Below are positions 11,583 to 21,737 of a DNA stretch of 64,000 bases, piece after piece; position 1 is the first letter of the stretch; the number at the start of each line of letters is the position of its first letter. The DNA comes from Taudactylus pleione. Its lineage: Eukaryota; Chordata; Amphibia; Anura; Myobatrachidae. The position numbers and the translations under genes are program-made. The stretch lies in assembly GCA_031769625.1 (NCBI GenBank), contig JAUIMM010000719.1, positions 1,097,001-1,161,000 on the forward strand, written 5' to 3'. The notes under the pieces were generated by a model. It did no database searches, was not told the DNA's origin, and worked only from the letters and a program-made list of their open reading frames with translations.

Positions 11583-13571
11583 CTACGGAGGCAAGATGTC
11601 ATCCTCATCCTCCTCATCCACCGATTCCTCACCCTCTTCAGTGTGTACATCCTCATCCTCACCGAGTATTAATTCGTCCCCGCTGGAATCCACAACCACA
11701 GGTCCCTCTGTACGTTCTGGAGGCTGGTCTCCCTGGAAGAGTTGATAATTCATTTTATGAACATCATCTTCTCCACATTTTGTGGAAGCAACCTCCTATG
11801 CCTTTCGCTGACAAGGTTCCCGGCTGCACTAAACACTCTTTCGGAGTACACACTGGAGGGGGGCAACTCAGGTAAAATAGAGCCAGTTTGTACAGGGACC
11901 TCCAAATTGCTTCTTTTTCCTGCCAGTACAGGTACGGACTGTCTGACATGCCTACTTGGATGCTGTCACCGATGTAATCCTTTAACAGACAGACGCACGC
12001 TTGTCGATGCTGCTTTAAGGATGCAAGTGCGGCTACAGCCCACACATTTCACAAAGACAGTAAAAAAAAGATGAATATTTTTATTGTTTGTGGAGCGCAC
12101 TTTGAGGGTTACACCACCCTTTAACAGGCAGACGCACGCTTGTCGCTGCTGCGTGGAGGATGCAAGTGCGGCTACAGCCCACACAATTCACAAAGACAGA
12201 AAAAAGAAGAATATTTTTATTGTTTGTGTAGCACACTTTGAGGGTGTCACCACCCTTTAACAGACAGACGCATGCTTGTCGCTGCTGCTTTGAGGACAGT
12301 ATCATATGGAGTGACAGTAGACTTGTCAGAAATTGTTGGCACGTCCTTCAGTCCGGACCAGATGTCCAAACCAGCCCTTGACTTATGACACAGGCGCACA
12401 CTTGGCGCTGCTACTATGTTGATGCACGTGCGGCTACATCGCACACAAGTCAAAAACACATTAAAAAAATAGTTTTTTATTTTTTGGAGCACTTTGAGGG
12501 TTACACCACCCTTTAACAGACAGATGCACGCTTGTCGCTGCTGCTTTGAGGATGCAAGTGCGGCTATAGCCCACACAATTCACAAAGACAGAAAAAAGAA
12601 GAATATTTTTATTGTTTGTGTAGCACACTTTGAGGGTGTCACCACCCTTTAACAGACAGACGCACGCTTGTCGCTGCTGCTTTGAGGATGCAAGTGCGGC
12701 TACAGCCCACACAATTCACAAAGACAGAAAAAAGAAGAATATTTTTATTGTTTGTGTAGCACACTTTGAGGGTGTCACCACCCTTTAACAGACAGACGCA
12801 CGCTTGTCGCTGCTGCTTTGAGGATGCAAGTGCGGCTACAGCCCACACAATTCACAAAGACAGAAAAAGAAGAATATTTTTATTGTTTGTGTAGCACACT
12901 TTGAGGGTGTCACCACCCTTTAACAGACAGACGCACGCTTGTCGCTGCTGCTTTGAGGATGCAAGTGCGGCTACAGCCCACACAATTCACAAAGACAGAA
13001 AAAAAAGAACAATATTTTTATTGTTTGTGTAGCACACTTTGAGGGTGTCACCCCCCTTTAACAGAAAGACGCACGCTTGTTGCTGCTGCTTTAAGGATGC
13101 AGGTGCGGCTACAGCCCACACATTTCACAAAGACAGAAAAAAAAAGAACAATATTTTTATTGTTTGTGTAGCACACTTTGAGGGTGTCACCACCCTTTAA
13201 CAGACAGATGCACGCTTGTCGCTGCTGCTTTGAGGATGCAGGTGGAATCTAGATGGGATTTGGAACCGGGGACACACTACCTCCATCAATTGTCTAAATC
13301 CCACTGCACTAATGGCGGATACCGGACGCACGTCTAACACCAACATAGCAGTCAAGGCCACAGTTATACGTTTTGCTTCAGGATGACTGCTGTCGTACTT
13401 CATCCTCATCGCTAGGGACTGTTGGAGGGTCAATTGTCTAGTAAAAGTAGTGATGTTCCTACTTCCTCTCTGGGATGATGAACAACTCCCAGCAGCAGCA
13501 ACAGCACTAGGAGGAAGTGGTTCTTGATCTTTCCCTATTTTATTTTTATCGGAGAAAGTTTGGTCCTCCAT
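11583..13571 (-). pseudogene. hAT transposase, internally deleted remnant (element 1)
   Basis: The start at 13571 reads MEDQTFSDKNKIGKDQEP, matching the intact start at 18496. After residue 22 or so it jumps to AVAAAGSCSSSQRGSRN, skipping about 360 residues that hold the BED zinc finger, and the frame is kept. It then follows the pre-core region (HPEAKRIT, AVGFRQLMEVVCPRFQIPSR) and breaks off near 13242, where a 136-bp repeat array replaces the catalytic core. The C-terminus returns at about 11984-11583: DYIGDSIQVGMSDSPYLYW, a frameshift, then the equivalent of the SSVYSERVFSAAGN dimerisation motif and an acidic tail ending in the TAG complement at 11583-11585. All catalytic residues are lost, so the protein would be inactive. 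Spacing and order match the other copies. The identification rests on alignment to the copy at 18496-21601. Confidence 0.9.
11985..13241 (-). repeat. 136-bp tandem array inside the transposase remnant
   Basis: About nine units recur at 135-136 bases (cgcacgcttg at 12661, 12797 and 12932). Each contains caccctttaacagacag, gctgctgctttgaggatg and cacacaattcacaaagacag. They are clearly homologous to the 155-161-bp leader repeats at 13600-15235 (shared gcgcacgcttg, gatgca-gtgcggctac, cacaattcacaaa-cacag, and a T-rich stretch). One unit (12297-12372) holds a transposase scrap reading DIWSGLKDVPTISDKSTV on the minus strand, which belongs between the core and the C-terminus. Confidence 0.92.
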
Positions 13572-13599
13572 TTATGTTATATTGATATATACGTGCGGC

Positions 13600-15235
13600 T
13601 AAAGCGCACACAAACACAGAAAATATTTTTTTATTTTTGCTGGAGAGTAGTGCACTTTGTGGGTTACACCACCCTTTAAGAAATGAGCCAGCCGGCTCTT
13701 TACTTATGGGACACAGGCGCACGCTTCGCGCTGCTCCTTTGTTGATGCACGTGCAGCCACAGTGCACACAAGTCACAAACACAGAAAATATATATTTTTT
13801 TGGTTTGGACTGGAGTGTACTTTGGGGGTTACAGCACCCTTTAACGGTCAAGCCAGCCGGCCCTTTACTTATGACACAGGTGCACGCTTGGCACTACTTT
13901 GTTGATGCACGTGCGGCTACTGCGCACACAATTCACAAACACAGAAAATATATATTTTTTTGGACTGGAGTGTACTTTGGGGGTTACATCACCCTTTAAC
14001 GGTCAAGCCAGCCGGCCCTTTACTTATGACACAGGCGCACGCTTGGCACTACTTTGTTGATGCACGTGCGGCTACTGCGCACACAATTCACAAACACAGA
14101 AAATATATATTTTTTTGGACTGGAGTGTACTTTGGGGGTTACAGCACCCTTTAACGGTCAAGCCAGCCGGCCCTTTACTTATGACACAGGCGCACGCTTG
14201 GCACTACTTTGTTGATGCACGTGCTGCTACTGCGCACACAATTCACAAACACAGAAAATAATTTTTTTTTTGGTTTGGACTGGAGTGTACTTTGGGGGTT
14301 ACAGCACCCTTTAACGGTCAAGCCAGCTGGCCCTTTACTTATGACACAGGCGCACGCTTGGCACTACTTTGTTGATGCACGTGCGGCTACTGCGCAAACA
14401 ATTCACAAACACAGAAAATATATATTTTTTTGGATTGGACTGGAGTGTACTTTGGGGGGTTACAGCACCCTTTAAAGGTCAAGCCAGCCGGCCCTTTAGT
14501 TATGACACAGGCGCACGCTTGGCACTACTTTGTTGATGCACGTGCGGCTACTGTGCACACAATTCACAAACACAGAAAATATTTTTTTTTTTGGTTTGGA
14601 CTGGAGTGTACTTTGGGGGTTACAGCACCCTTTAACGGTCAAGCCAGCCGGCCCTTTACTTATGACACAGGCGCACGCTTGGCACTACTTTGTTGATGCA
14701 CGTGCGGCTACTGCGCACACAATTCACAAACACAGAAAATAATTTTTTTTTTGGTTTGGACTGGAGTGTACTTTGGGGGTTACAGCACCCTTTAACGGTC
14801 AAGCCAGCCGGCCCTTTACTTATGACACAGGCGCACGCTTGGCACTACTTTGTTGATGCACGTGCGGCTACTGCGCAAACAATTCACAAACACAGAAAAT
14901 ATATATTTTTTTGGATTGGACTGGAGTGTACTTTGGGGGGTTACAGCACCCTTTAAAGGTCAAGCCAGCCGGCCCTTTAGTTATGACACAGGCGCACGCT
15001 TGGCACTACTTTGTTGATGCACGTGCGGCTACTGTGCACACAATTCACAAACACAGAAAATATTATTTTTTTTGGTTTGGACTGGAGTGTACTTTCGGGG
15101 GTTACAGCACCCTTAACGGTCAAGCCAGCCGGCCCTTTACTTAAGACACAGGCGCACGCTTGTCACTACTTTGTTGATGCATGTGCGGCTACTGCGCACA
15201 CAATTCACAAACACAGAAAATATATTATTTTTTTA
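13600..15235 (-). repeat. 5'-leader tandem repeats of hAT element 1, 155-161 bp
   Basis: About ten units lie upstream of the transposase start. The word gttgatgcacgtgc starts at 13901, 14056, 14211, 14371, 14532, 14692, 14852 and 15013. Each unit contains gtcaagccagccggcccttt, gcgcacgcttggcactac and cacaattcacaaacacag. Length variation comes mainly from the T-run and a tggtt/tggatt insertion. A 481-bp block of three units (14209-14689) recurs at 14690-15170, showing multi-unit duplication. The function of the repeats is unknown. Confidence 0.93.
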
Positions 15236-15563
15236 GCACTTGGGGGGAGCACCCCTGATGGACAGAGCACCCCCTGGACAACACTACAGCACCCCTTTAG
15301 GGCTGGGACACTGCACAGGACTTTGGAGTGGACACAGCCCCTATGGAGAACTGACTGCACAACACAGTCCAGCCAGCCCCTATGGACTTTGAAGTAGTGG
15401 ACACAGCCCCTATTAACAACAGCAGCACAGCGCAACACAGCCAGCCCCTATGGACTTTGAAGTAGTGGACAACAGCAGCACTACACTACACTACACAGCC
15501 CTAACTCCCACCCTCCCTCTTCACTGTCCACAGCCGAGTGAGAAAATGGCGCCGACGCGGGTA

Positions 15564-15572
15564 CCTTATATA
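15564..15572 (-). promoter_or_regulatory. TATA box, inner promoter copy of hAT element 1
   Basis: Minus-strand tatataagg in the context ggatcc-tatataaggtaccc. The same box sits 150-160 bases from the 5' end in the other copies. A tgacg half-site (CRE-like) lies about 45 bases upstream. Confidence 0.7.
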
Positions 15573-15925
15573 GGATCCAAAACCCACGAGACTCGGAAGA
15601 TGGGATGATGACGTTTTGCCTCGATTTCAGATCCGAGTCAGGCGGGAAAAGTCGAGCCTGACTCGGATCGGACTCGGATCGGACTCGGATCGGGGGGGCT
15701 CGGGGGGGTTCGGATTTCAGGAATCCGAACCCGCTCACCCCTACTTTGAAGTAGTGGACACAGCCCCTATTATCAACAGCAGCACAGCACAACACAGCCA
15801 GCCCCTATGGACTTTGAAGTAGTGGACAACAGCAGCACTACACTACACTACACTATACAGCCCTAACTCCCACCCTCCCTCTTCACTGTCCACAGCCGAG
15901 TGAGAAAATGGCGCCGACGCGGGTA

Positions 15926-15934
15926 CCTTATATA
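15926..15934 (-). promoter_or_regulatory. TATA box, outer promoter copy of hAT element 1
   Basis: Minus-strand tatataagg in the duplicated end, about 160 bases from the element boundary. It is followed by the conserved gcgccattttctcactcgg leader start. Confidence 0.7.
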
Positions 15935-16094
15935 GGATCCGAAACCCGCGAGACTCGTAAGGCGGGATGATGACGTTTTGCCTCGATTTCAGATCCGAGT
16001 CAGGCCGGAAAAGTCGAGCCTGACTCGGATCGGACTTGGATCGGGGGGGCTCGGGGGGGTTCGGATTTCAGAAATCCGAACCCGCTCACCCCTA

Positions 16095-17401
16095 CTAATT
16101 AGTAGCAGTGTAATATTACAGTGCTGGGTGTGACCTGGCGGTGTTACTTTGCATGGACAGCTGTCCCAAACAGCCCTATCACACTATTTGTGTCACTAAT
16201 TAGTAGCAGTGTAATATTACAGTGCTGGGTGTGACCTGGAAGTGTTACTGTAGATGGACAGCTGTCCCCACCAGCCCTATCACACTATTTGTGTCACTAA
16301 TTAGTAGCAGTGTAATATTACAGTGCTGGGTGTGACCTGGCGGTGTTACTATCCATGTATAGCTGTCCTCACCAGCCCCATCACACTATTTGTGTCACCA
16401 AATAGTAGCAGTGTAACATTACAGTGCTGGGTATGACCTGGCAGTGTTACTGTGCATGTATAGCTGTCCTCACCAGCCCTATCACACTATTTGTGTCACT
16501 AATTAGTAGCAGTGTAATATTACAGTGCTGGGTGTGACCTGGCGGTGTTACTGTTTATGAACAGCTGTCCTCACCAGCCCTATCACACTATTTGTGTCAC
16601 TAATTAGTAGCAGTGTAATATTACAGTGCTGGGTGTGACCTGTAGGTGTTACTGTGCATGGACATCTGTCCTCACCAGCCCCATCACACTATTTGTGTCA
16701 CTAATTAGTAGTAGTGTAATATTACAGTGCTGGGTGTGACCTGGCGGTGTTACTGTTTATGAACAGCTGTCCTCACCAGCCCTATCATACTATTTGTGAC
16801 ACTAATTAGTAGCAGTGTAATATTACAGTGCTGGGTGTGACCTGTAGGTGTTACTGTGCATGGACAACTGTCCCCACCAGCCCCTTCACACTATGTGTGT
16901 CACTAATTAGTATGAGTGTAATATTACAGTGCTTGGTGTGACCTGGCATTGTTACTGTGCATGGACAGCTGTCCCCACCAGCCCCATCACACTATTTGTG
17001 TCACTAATTAGTAGCAGTGTAAAATTACAGTGCTGGGTCTGACCTGGCATTGTTACTGTGCATTTACAGCGGTCCCCACCAGCCCCATCACACTATTTGT
17101 GTCACTAATTAGTAGCAGTGTAATATTACAGTGCTGGGGGTGACCTGGAGGTGTTACTGTGCATGGACAGCTGTCCTCACCAGCCCTATCACACTATTTG
17201 TGTCACTAATTAGTAGTAGTGTAATATTACAGTGCTGGTTCTTACCTGGCAGTGTTACTGTGTATGGACAGCTGTCCTCACCAGCCCTATCACACTATTT
17301 GTGTCACTAATTAGTAGCAGTGTAATATGACAGAGCTGGGTGTGACCTGGCAGTGTTACTGTGCATGGACAGTTGTCCCCACCAGCCCTATCACACTATT
17401 T
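16095..17401. repeat. 101-bp tandem satellite, right block
   Basis: About 13 further units continue the array from 5338-10953 in the same phase and orientation after the hAT insertion. The block ends inside cacactattt at 17401, where the next hAT copy begins. It is flanked on both sides by the promoter ends of hAT copies pointing away from it. Confidence 0.97.
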
Positions 17402-17561
17402 TATTGGTGAGCGGGTTCGGATTTCTGAAATCCATACCCCCCCGAGCCCCCCCGATCCGAGGCAGATCCGAGTCAGGCTCGACTTTTCCCGCCTGGCTCT
17501 GATCTGAAATCGAGGCAAAACGTCATCATCCCGCCTTCCGAGTCTCGCGGGTTTTGGATCC

Positions 17562-17570
17562 TATATAAGG
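17562..17570 (+). promoter_or_regulatory. TATA box of hAT element 2
   Basis: Tatataagg lies 160 bases from the 5' end and is followed by the shared leader start (gcaccattttctcactcgg). An acgtcatcatcccgcc motif with a CRE half-site lies about 45 bases upstream. It would drive the transposase at 18496. Confidence 0.7.
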
Positions 17571-17639
17571 TACCTGCGTCGGCACCATTTTCTCACTCGG
17601 CTGTGGACAGTGAAGAGGGAGGGTGGGAATTAGGGCTGG

Positions 17640-17945
17640 CTGGGCTGTGAAGTGTAGTGTAGTGTAGTGTAGTGCAGAGTAGTGTTGTGCTGTGCTGTGC
17701 TGCGCTGTGCTGCTGTTGTCCACTACTTCAAAGTCCATAGGGGCTGGCTATGTTGTGCTGTGCTGCTGTTGTTAATAGGGGCTGTGTCCACTACTTCAAA
17801 GTCCATAGGGGCTGGCTGGACTGTGTTGTGCAGTCAGTTCTCCATAGGGGCAGTGTCCTCTCCAAAGTCCTGTGCAGTGTCCCAGTCCTAAAGGGGTGCT
17901 GTAGGGTTGTCCAGGGGGTGCTCTGTCCATCAGGGGTGCTCCCCC
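17640..17945 (+). repeat. Low-complexity leader of hAT element 2
   Basis: First a (gtagt)n / (gtgct)n tract at about 17649-17715, then repeats of the type caaagtccataggggctggc with spacing near 70 bases, then ggggtgctg words. Elements 1 and 3 have the same order, so this is part of the transposon leader and not host DNA. Confidence 0.8.
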
Positions 17946-17949
17946 CAAG

Positions 17950-18440
17950 TGCAAAAAAAAAATATTTTCTGTGTTTGTGAATTGTGTGCGCAGTAGCCGC
18001 ACGTGCATCAACAAAGTAGTGCCAAGCGTGCGCCTGTGTCATAAGTAAAGGGCTGGCTGGCTTGACCGTTACAGGGTGCTGTAACCCACAAAGTACACTC
18101 CAGTCCAAACCAAAAAAAAAAATTTTTTCTGTGTTTGTGAATTGTGTGCGCAGTAGCCGCACGTGCATCAACAAAGTAGTGCCAAGCGTGCGCATGTGTC
18201 ATAAGTAAAGGGCCGGCTGGCTTGACCATTAAAGGGTGCTGTATCTCCCAAAGTACACTCCAGTCCAAACCAAAAAAATATATATTTTCTGTGTTTGTGA
18301 ATTGTGTGCGCAGTAGCCGCACGTGCATCAACAAAGGAGCAGCGCCAAGCGTGCGCCTGTGTCCCATAAGTAAAGAGCCGGCTGGATCATTTCTTAAAGG
18401 CTGGTGTAACCCACAAAGTGCACTACTCTCCAGCAAAAAT
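17950..18440 (+). repeat. 5'-leader repeats of hAT element 2, three 160-bp units
   Basis: The word acgtgcatca starts at 18001, 18161 and 18321. The units match those at 13600-15235 and 27085-27360. A shortened piece (tagccgcacgtatatatc) leads straight into the transposase start. Confidence 0.92.
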
Positions 18441-18495
18441 AAAAAAATATTTTCTGTGTTTAGCCGCACGTATATATCAAATCGATATAACATAA

Positions 18496-21400
18496 ATGGA
18501 GGACCAAACTTTCTCCGATAAAAATAAAATAGAGAAAGATCAAGAACCACTTCCTCCTAGTGCTGAAGCTGCTGCCACTAGTAATGACATAGACGATAAC
18601 ATGCCATCAACGTCGTCTGCCAAGGCCTATGCCCAATGTCATAATAGAGGGCACATACAATCCCAAATGACAAAGTTCAGGAAAATGACCTTGAAAAAAA
18701 CATTTAAATCAGCTGAAGAGAAACGTAAACTTGCCAATATGCCATTTACGACACGGAGTGGCAAGGAATGGCTAAGGTCGATCCCTAGTATGTTCTTGAC
18801 TAGTGGTTCAGCTTCACATGACGATGGAAGCCCTCCTCCCACTAAAAAAATCAAAAGAGTTAAGCTGGCAAAAGCACAGCGAAGAACTGTGCGTTCTAAG
18901 AAGATATCACAAATCCCCAAGGAGAGTCCAAGTGTGGTGGTGGTTGCGATGCCTGACCTTCCCAGCACTGGACGGGAAGAGGTGGCTCTTTCCACCATTT
19001 GCACGCCCCCTGCAAGTGCTGAAAGGAGCACCCACAGTCCACTTGCTGATATGCAAATTGAAGATGTCACTGTTGAAGTACAACAGGATGAGGATACTGG
19101 TGTAGCTGGCGCTGAGGAGGAAGTTGGCGAGGAGGATTCTGATGGTGATGTGGTTTGTTTAAATCAGGCTCCGGGGGAGACAGTTGTTGTCCGTGGGATG
19201 AAAAAGCCCATCACGGTCATGCCTGGGCAGAAGACCAAACATTCCACCTCTTTGGTCTGGCAATATTTCTATCCAAATCCGGACAACAACTGTCTTGCCA
19301 TATGTACCTTATGTAAAGGTGGAATAAGTAGGGGTAGGGATGTTAAACACCTAGGAACATCCTCCCTTATACGACACCTGCAGCGCGTTCATAATAAGTT
19401 ACTGTCAAGTTCAGAAACTTTGGCTAAGACTGTAAGCAGTCCAGGGACACCTAAATCCCGTTGTCCTGTTGTATCCAAGCGCCTGCAAACCACACCGTCA
19501 ACTCCCTCCTCGTCAATTTCCTCCTTAGTCAGGATCGGAAGTAGTCCTGCAGGCCATGTCACTGGCATGACTGACTCTCCTATCGGGGATTCCTCCGGAG
19601 GATCCTGCTTTGCTACGCCTCCTGCTGCCGCTGCTGCTGTTGCTGCTGCTGGGAGTCGTTCATCATCCCAGAGAGGAAGTAGGAACATCACTACTTTTAC
19701 TAAACAATTGACCCTCCAACAGTCCTTAGCGAGGAGGATGAAGTACGACAGCAGTCATCCTGAAGCAAAACGTATAACTGAGGCCTTGACTGCTATGTTG
19801 GAGTTAGACGTGCATCCGGTATCCGCCATTAGTGCAGTGGGATTTAGACAATTGATGGAGGTAGTGTGTCCCCGCTTCCAAATCCCGTCTAGATTCCACT
19901 TCACTAGGCAGGCGATACCGAGACTGTACAGAAATGTCAGAAAAAGTGTCCTCAGTGTCCTGAAAAATGCCGTTGTACCCAATGTCCACTTAACCACAGA
20001 CATGTGGACAAGTGGAACAGTGCAAACTAAGGACTATATGACTGTGACAGCCCACTGGGTAGATGTATCACCTTACGCAGCAACAGCCGCAGCGTCACCA
20101 GTCGCAGCATCTCAGAAATGCCAGCTCGTTCCAAGGCAGGCTACGCTGTGTATCACCGGTTTCAGTAAGAGGCACACCGCCGACAACCTCTTAGAGAAAC
20201 TCAGGGAAATCATTGCAAAATGGCTTACCCCACTTGAACTCTTCTTGGGATTTGTGATTTGTGATGATGCCAGCAATATTGTGCGAGCATTACATATGGG
20301 CGAATTCAAACCCATCCCATGTTTTGCTCACACAATGAATTTGGCGGTGCAACATTTTTTAAAAATTACAGGGGCGTGCAAGAGATGCTCTCGGGGGCCC
20401 GAAAGATTTCTGGACATATTCGACATTCAGCAACTGTATGTCAAAGATTGCAGCACCAGCAAGTACTGTTTTATTTGCCCTGCCAATAGCTGAAGCAAGA
20501 GGTAGTAACTATGGGGAATTCTACCCTCTACAGTATATGCTTCAGCAGATGGAGGAGCAGAAAAAGGCCATCCAAGGCTACACTACTGCCTATGACATAG
20601 GGAAAGGAGCGGGAATGCACCTTAGTCATGCACAGTGGAGAATCATTTCCATGTTGTGCAAGGTTCTCAAACCCTTTGAACTTGCCACATGTGAAGTTAG
20701 TTCAGACAATGCCAGCTTGAGTCAGGTCTTTCCCTTAATCAGACTTTTGCAAAAGCAGCTGGAGAAACTGAAGGAGCTGAAACGGAGTGATTCCGCTAAA
20801 TATGATACTTAGCTACTTGTAAATCAAGCCCTTCATTCACTTCGACAGGATCCAAGGGTTGTCAATCTCTTGAAATCAGATCACTATATTTGGTGACCAT
20901 ACTTGATCCTAGGTTTAAGTCATACTTTGTGTTTTTCTTTCCGATGGACATAAATCCGAAAAAATGCAAAGAGCTGGTGTTGAAAAAATTGTCAGCTTAA
21001 GGGGAAAGTGACACTGCAGCATCTCCTCCTTTAAGATTCTACAGCTGCCAGAAAAAAATAAAATTTCTTAAGAGACCCACTGCTGGTGGTGATGCAGATC
21101 AGTCAGCAAATTCTACTGTAATGTCATCTGTTTTGGTCTGAAAGAACTGCCTACAATGAGTGACATGTCTACTGTGACTTTGTCTGATACCGTCACCATT
21201 CAGAGAATGGTGGATGACTATTTTAGGGATGGCTTCCAAATAGGCATGTCAGACAGTCTGTTTCACTACTGGTAGGAAAAAGAGGCAATTTTGAGTCCCT
21301 TACACAAACAGGCTTTGCTGTACTTAAGTTGCCCACCCTCCAGTGTGTACTCTGAAAGAGTTTTCAGCACAGCCGGGAACCTTATCAGTGATCATTGTAG

Positions 21401-21601
21401 GAGGTTACTTCCCCAAAATGTGGAAAAGATTATGTTCACCAAAATGAAATGCAAATTCCATGAGGAAGACCTTTACCAGCACTTAAGCCCCAAAAATACA
21501 GAAGTGTATGTAATGGTGGATTCCAGTGGGGATGAATTCATATTGTGTGAAGCTCTTATGATGGGGATGATGATGATGACATATAATCTAATGTATTGTA
21601 A
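18496..21601 (+). pseudogene. hAT transposase with BED zinc finger, broken by frameshifts and stops
   Basis: The first 1,998 bases are open from ATG 18496 (chosen because element 3 and element 1 share this start). Residues 117-136 are rich in Lys/Arg (possible nuclear signal); 187-219 are acidic. A BED-type finger spans about 254-300: W255, C270-x2-C273, H294-x4-H299. The hAT RNase H-like core follows: TTDMWTSG with D502, then GFVICDDASN with D590 (the usual Asn is Asp 591), then CFAHTMNL with C609 and H612. Near 20,370-20,385 the frame shifts; the other unit reads MQEMLSVACKISG at this point. Later pieces are recognisable: STLYMLQQMEEQKKAIQGY, AQWRIISMLCKVLKPFE (20,530-20,812), and the dimerisation motif SSVYSERVFSTAGNL (about 21,340), with further stops between. 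The conserved TRWNST motif reads TMGNST. The intact protein would cut and paste hAT ends in the nucleus; this copy cannot. Confidence 0.93.
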
Positions 21602-21671
21602 AGCCAGTTTGTGTATGGGATCATTGCAACCAATGTCCACTGCGCATTGGCAGCTTGTTTTGTGTGGGGTC

Positions 21672-21737
21672 CAAACAAACCAATAATTTCAGCCACAAGT
21701 GGCAGTCCCTATCCCTGTCGCTGAAGTGATTGGTTTG
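21672..21737. other. Conserved hairpin downstream of the transposase gene (element 2)
   Basis: Arms aacaaaccaataatttcag and ctgaagtgattggtttgtt pair with two mismatches and enclose a 28-base loop. It starts about 70 bases after the transposase stop. Confidence 0.8.

Larger units (their letters stand above)
10954..16094 (-). mobile_element. Non-autonomous hAT element 1, 5,141 bp
   Basis: The ends are taggggtgtgcaccgg (left) and gctcacccctac-side ending caccccta (right), giving the terminal inverted repeat TAGGGGTG. Both flanks carry ctaattag (10946-10953 and 16095-16102), and joining them restores a normal 101-bp satellite unit. An 8-bp duplication of the form nTnnnnAn is characteristic of Ac-type hAT elements. 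The element lies on the minus strand, with its promoter end at 16094. Reading from there: a duplicated promoter end, about ten leader repeats, a truncated transposase start, a 136-bp repeat array, the transposase C-terminus, a hairpin, and a GGATC-rich subterminal end. Confidence 0.95.
15388..16094 (-). repeat. Tandem duplication of the promoter end of hAT element 1
   Basis: The block beginning tttgaagtagtggacacag occurs at 15388 and again at 15745 (period 357). Each copy contains the leader start, the TATA box, GGATC-rich subterminal repeats and a terminal caccccta. The first copy therefore ends in an internal transposon end at about 15743, and the second ends at the true boundary. Confidence 0.92.
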
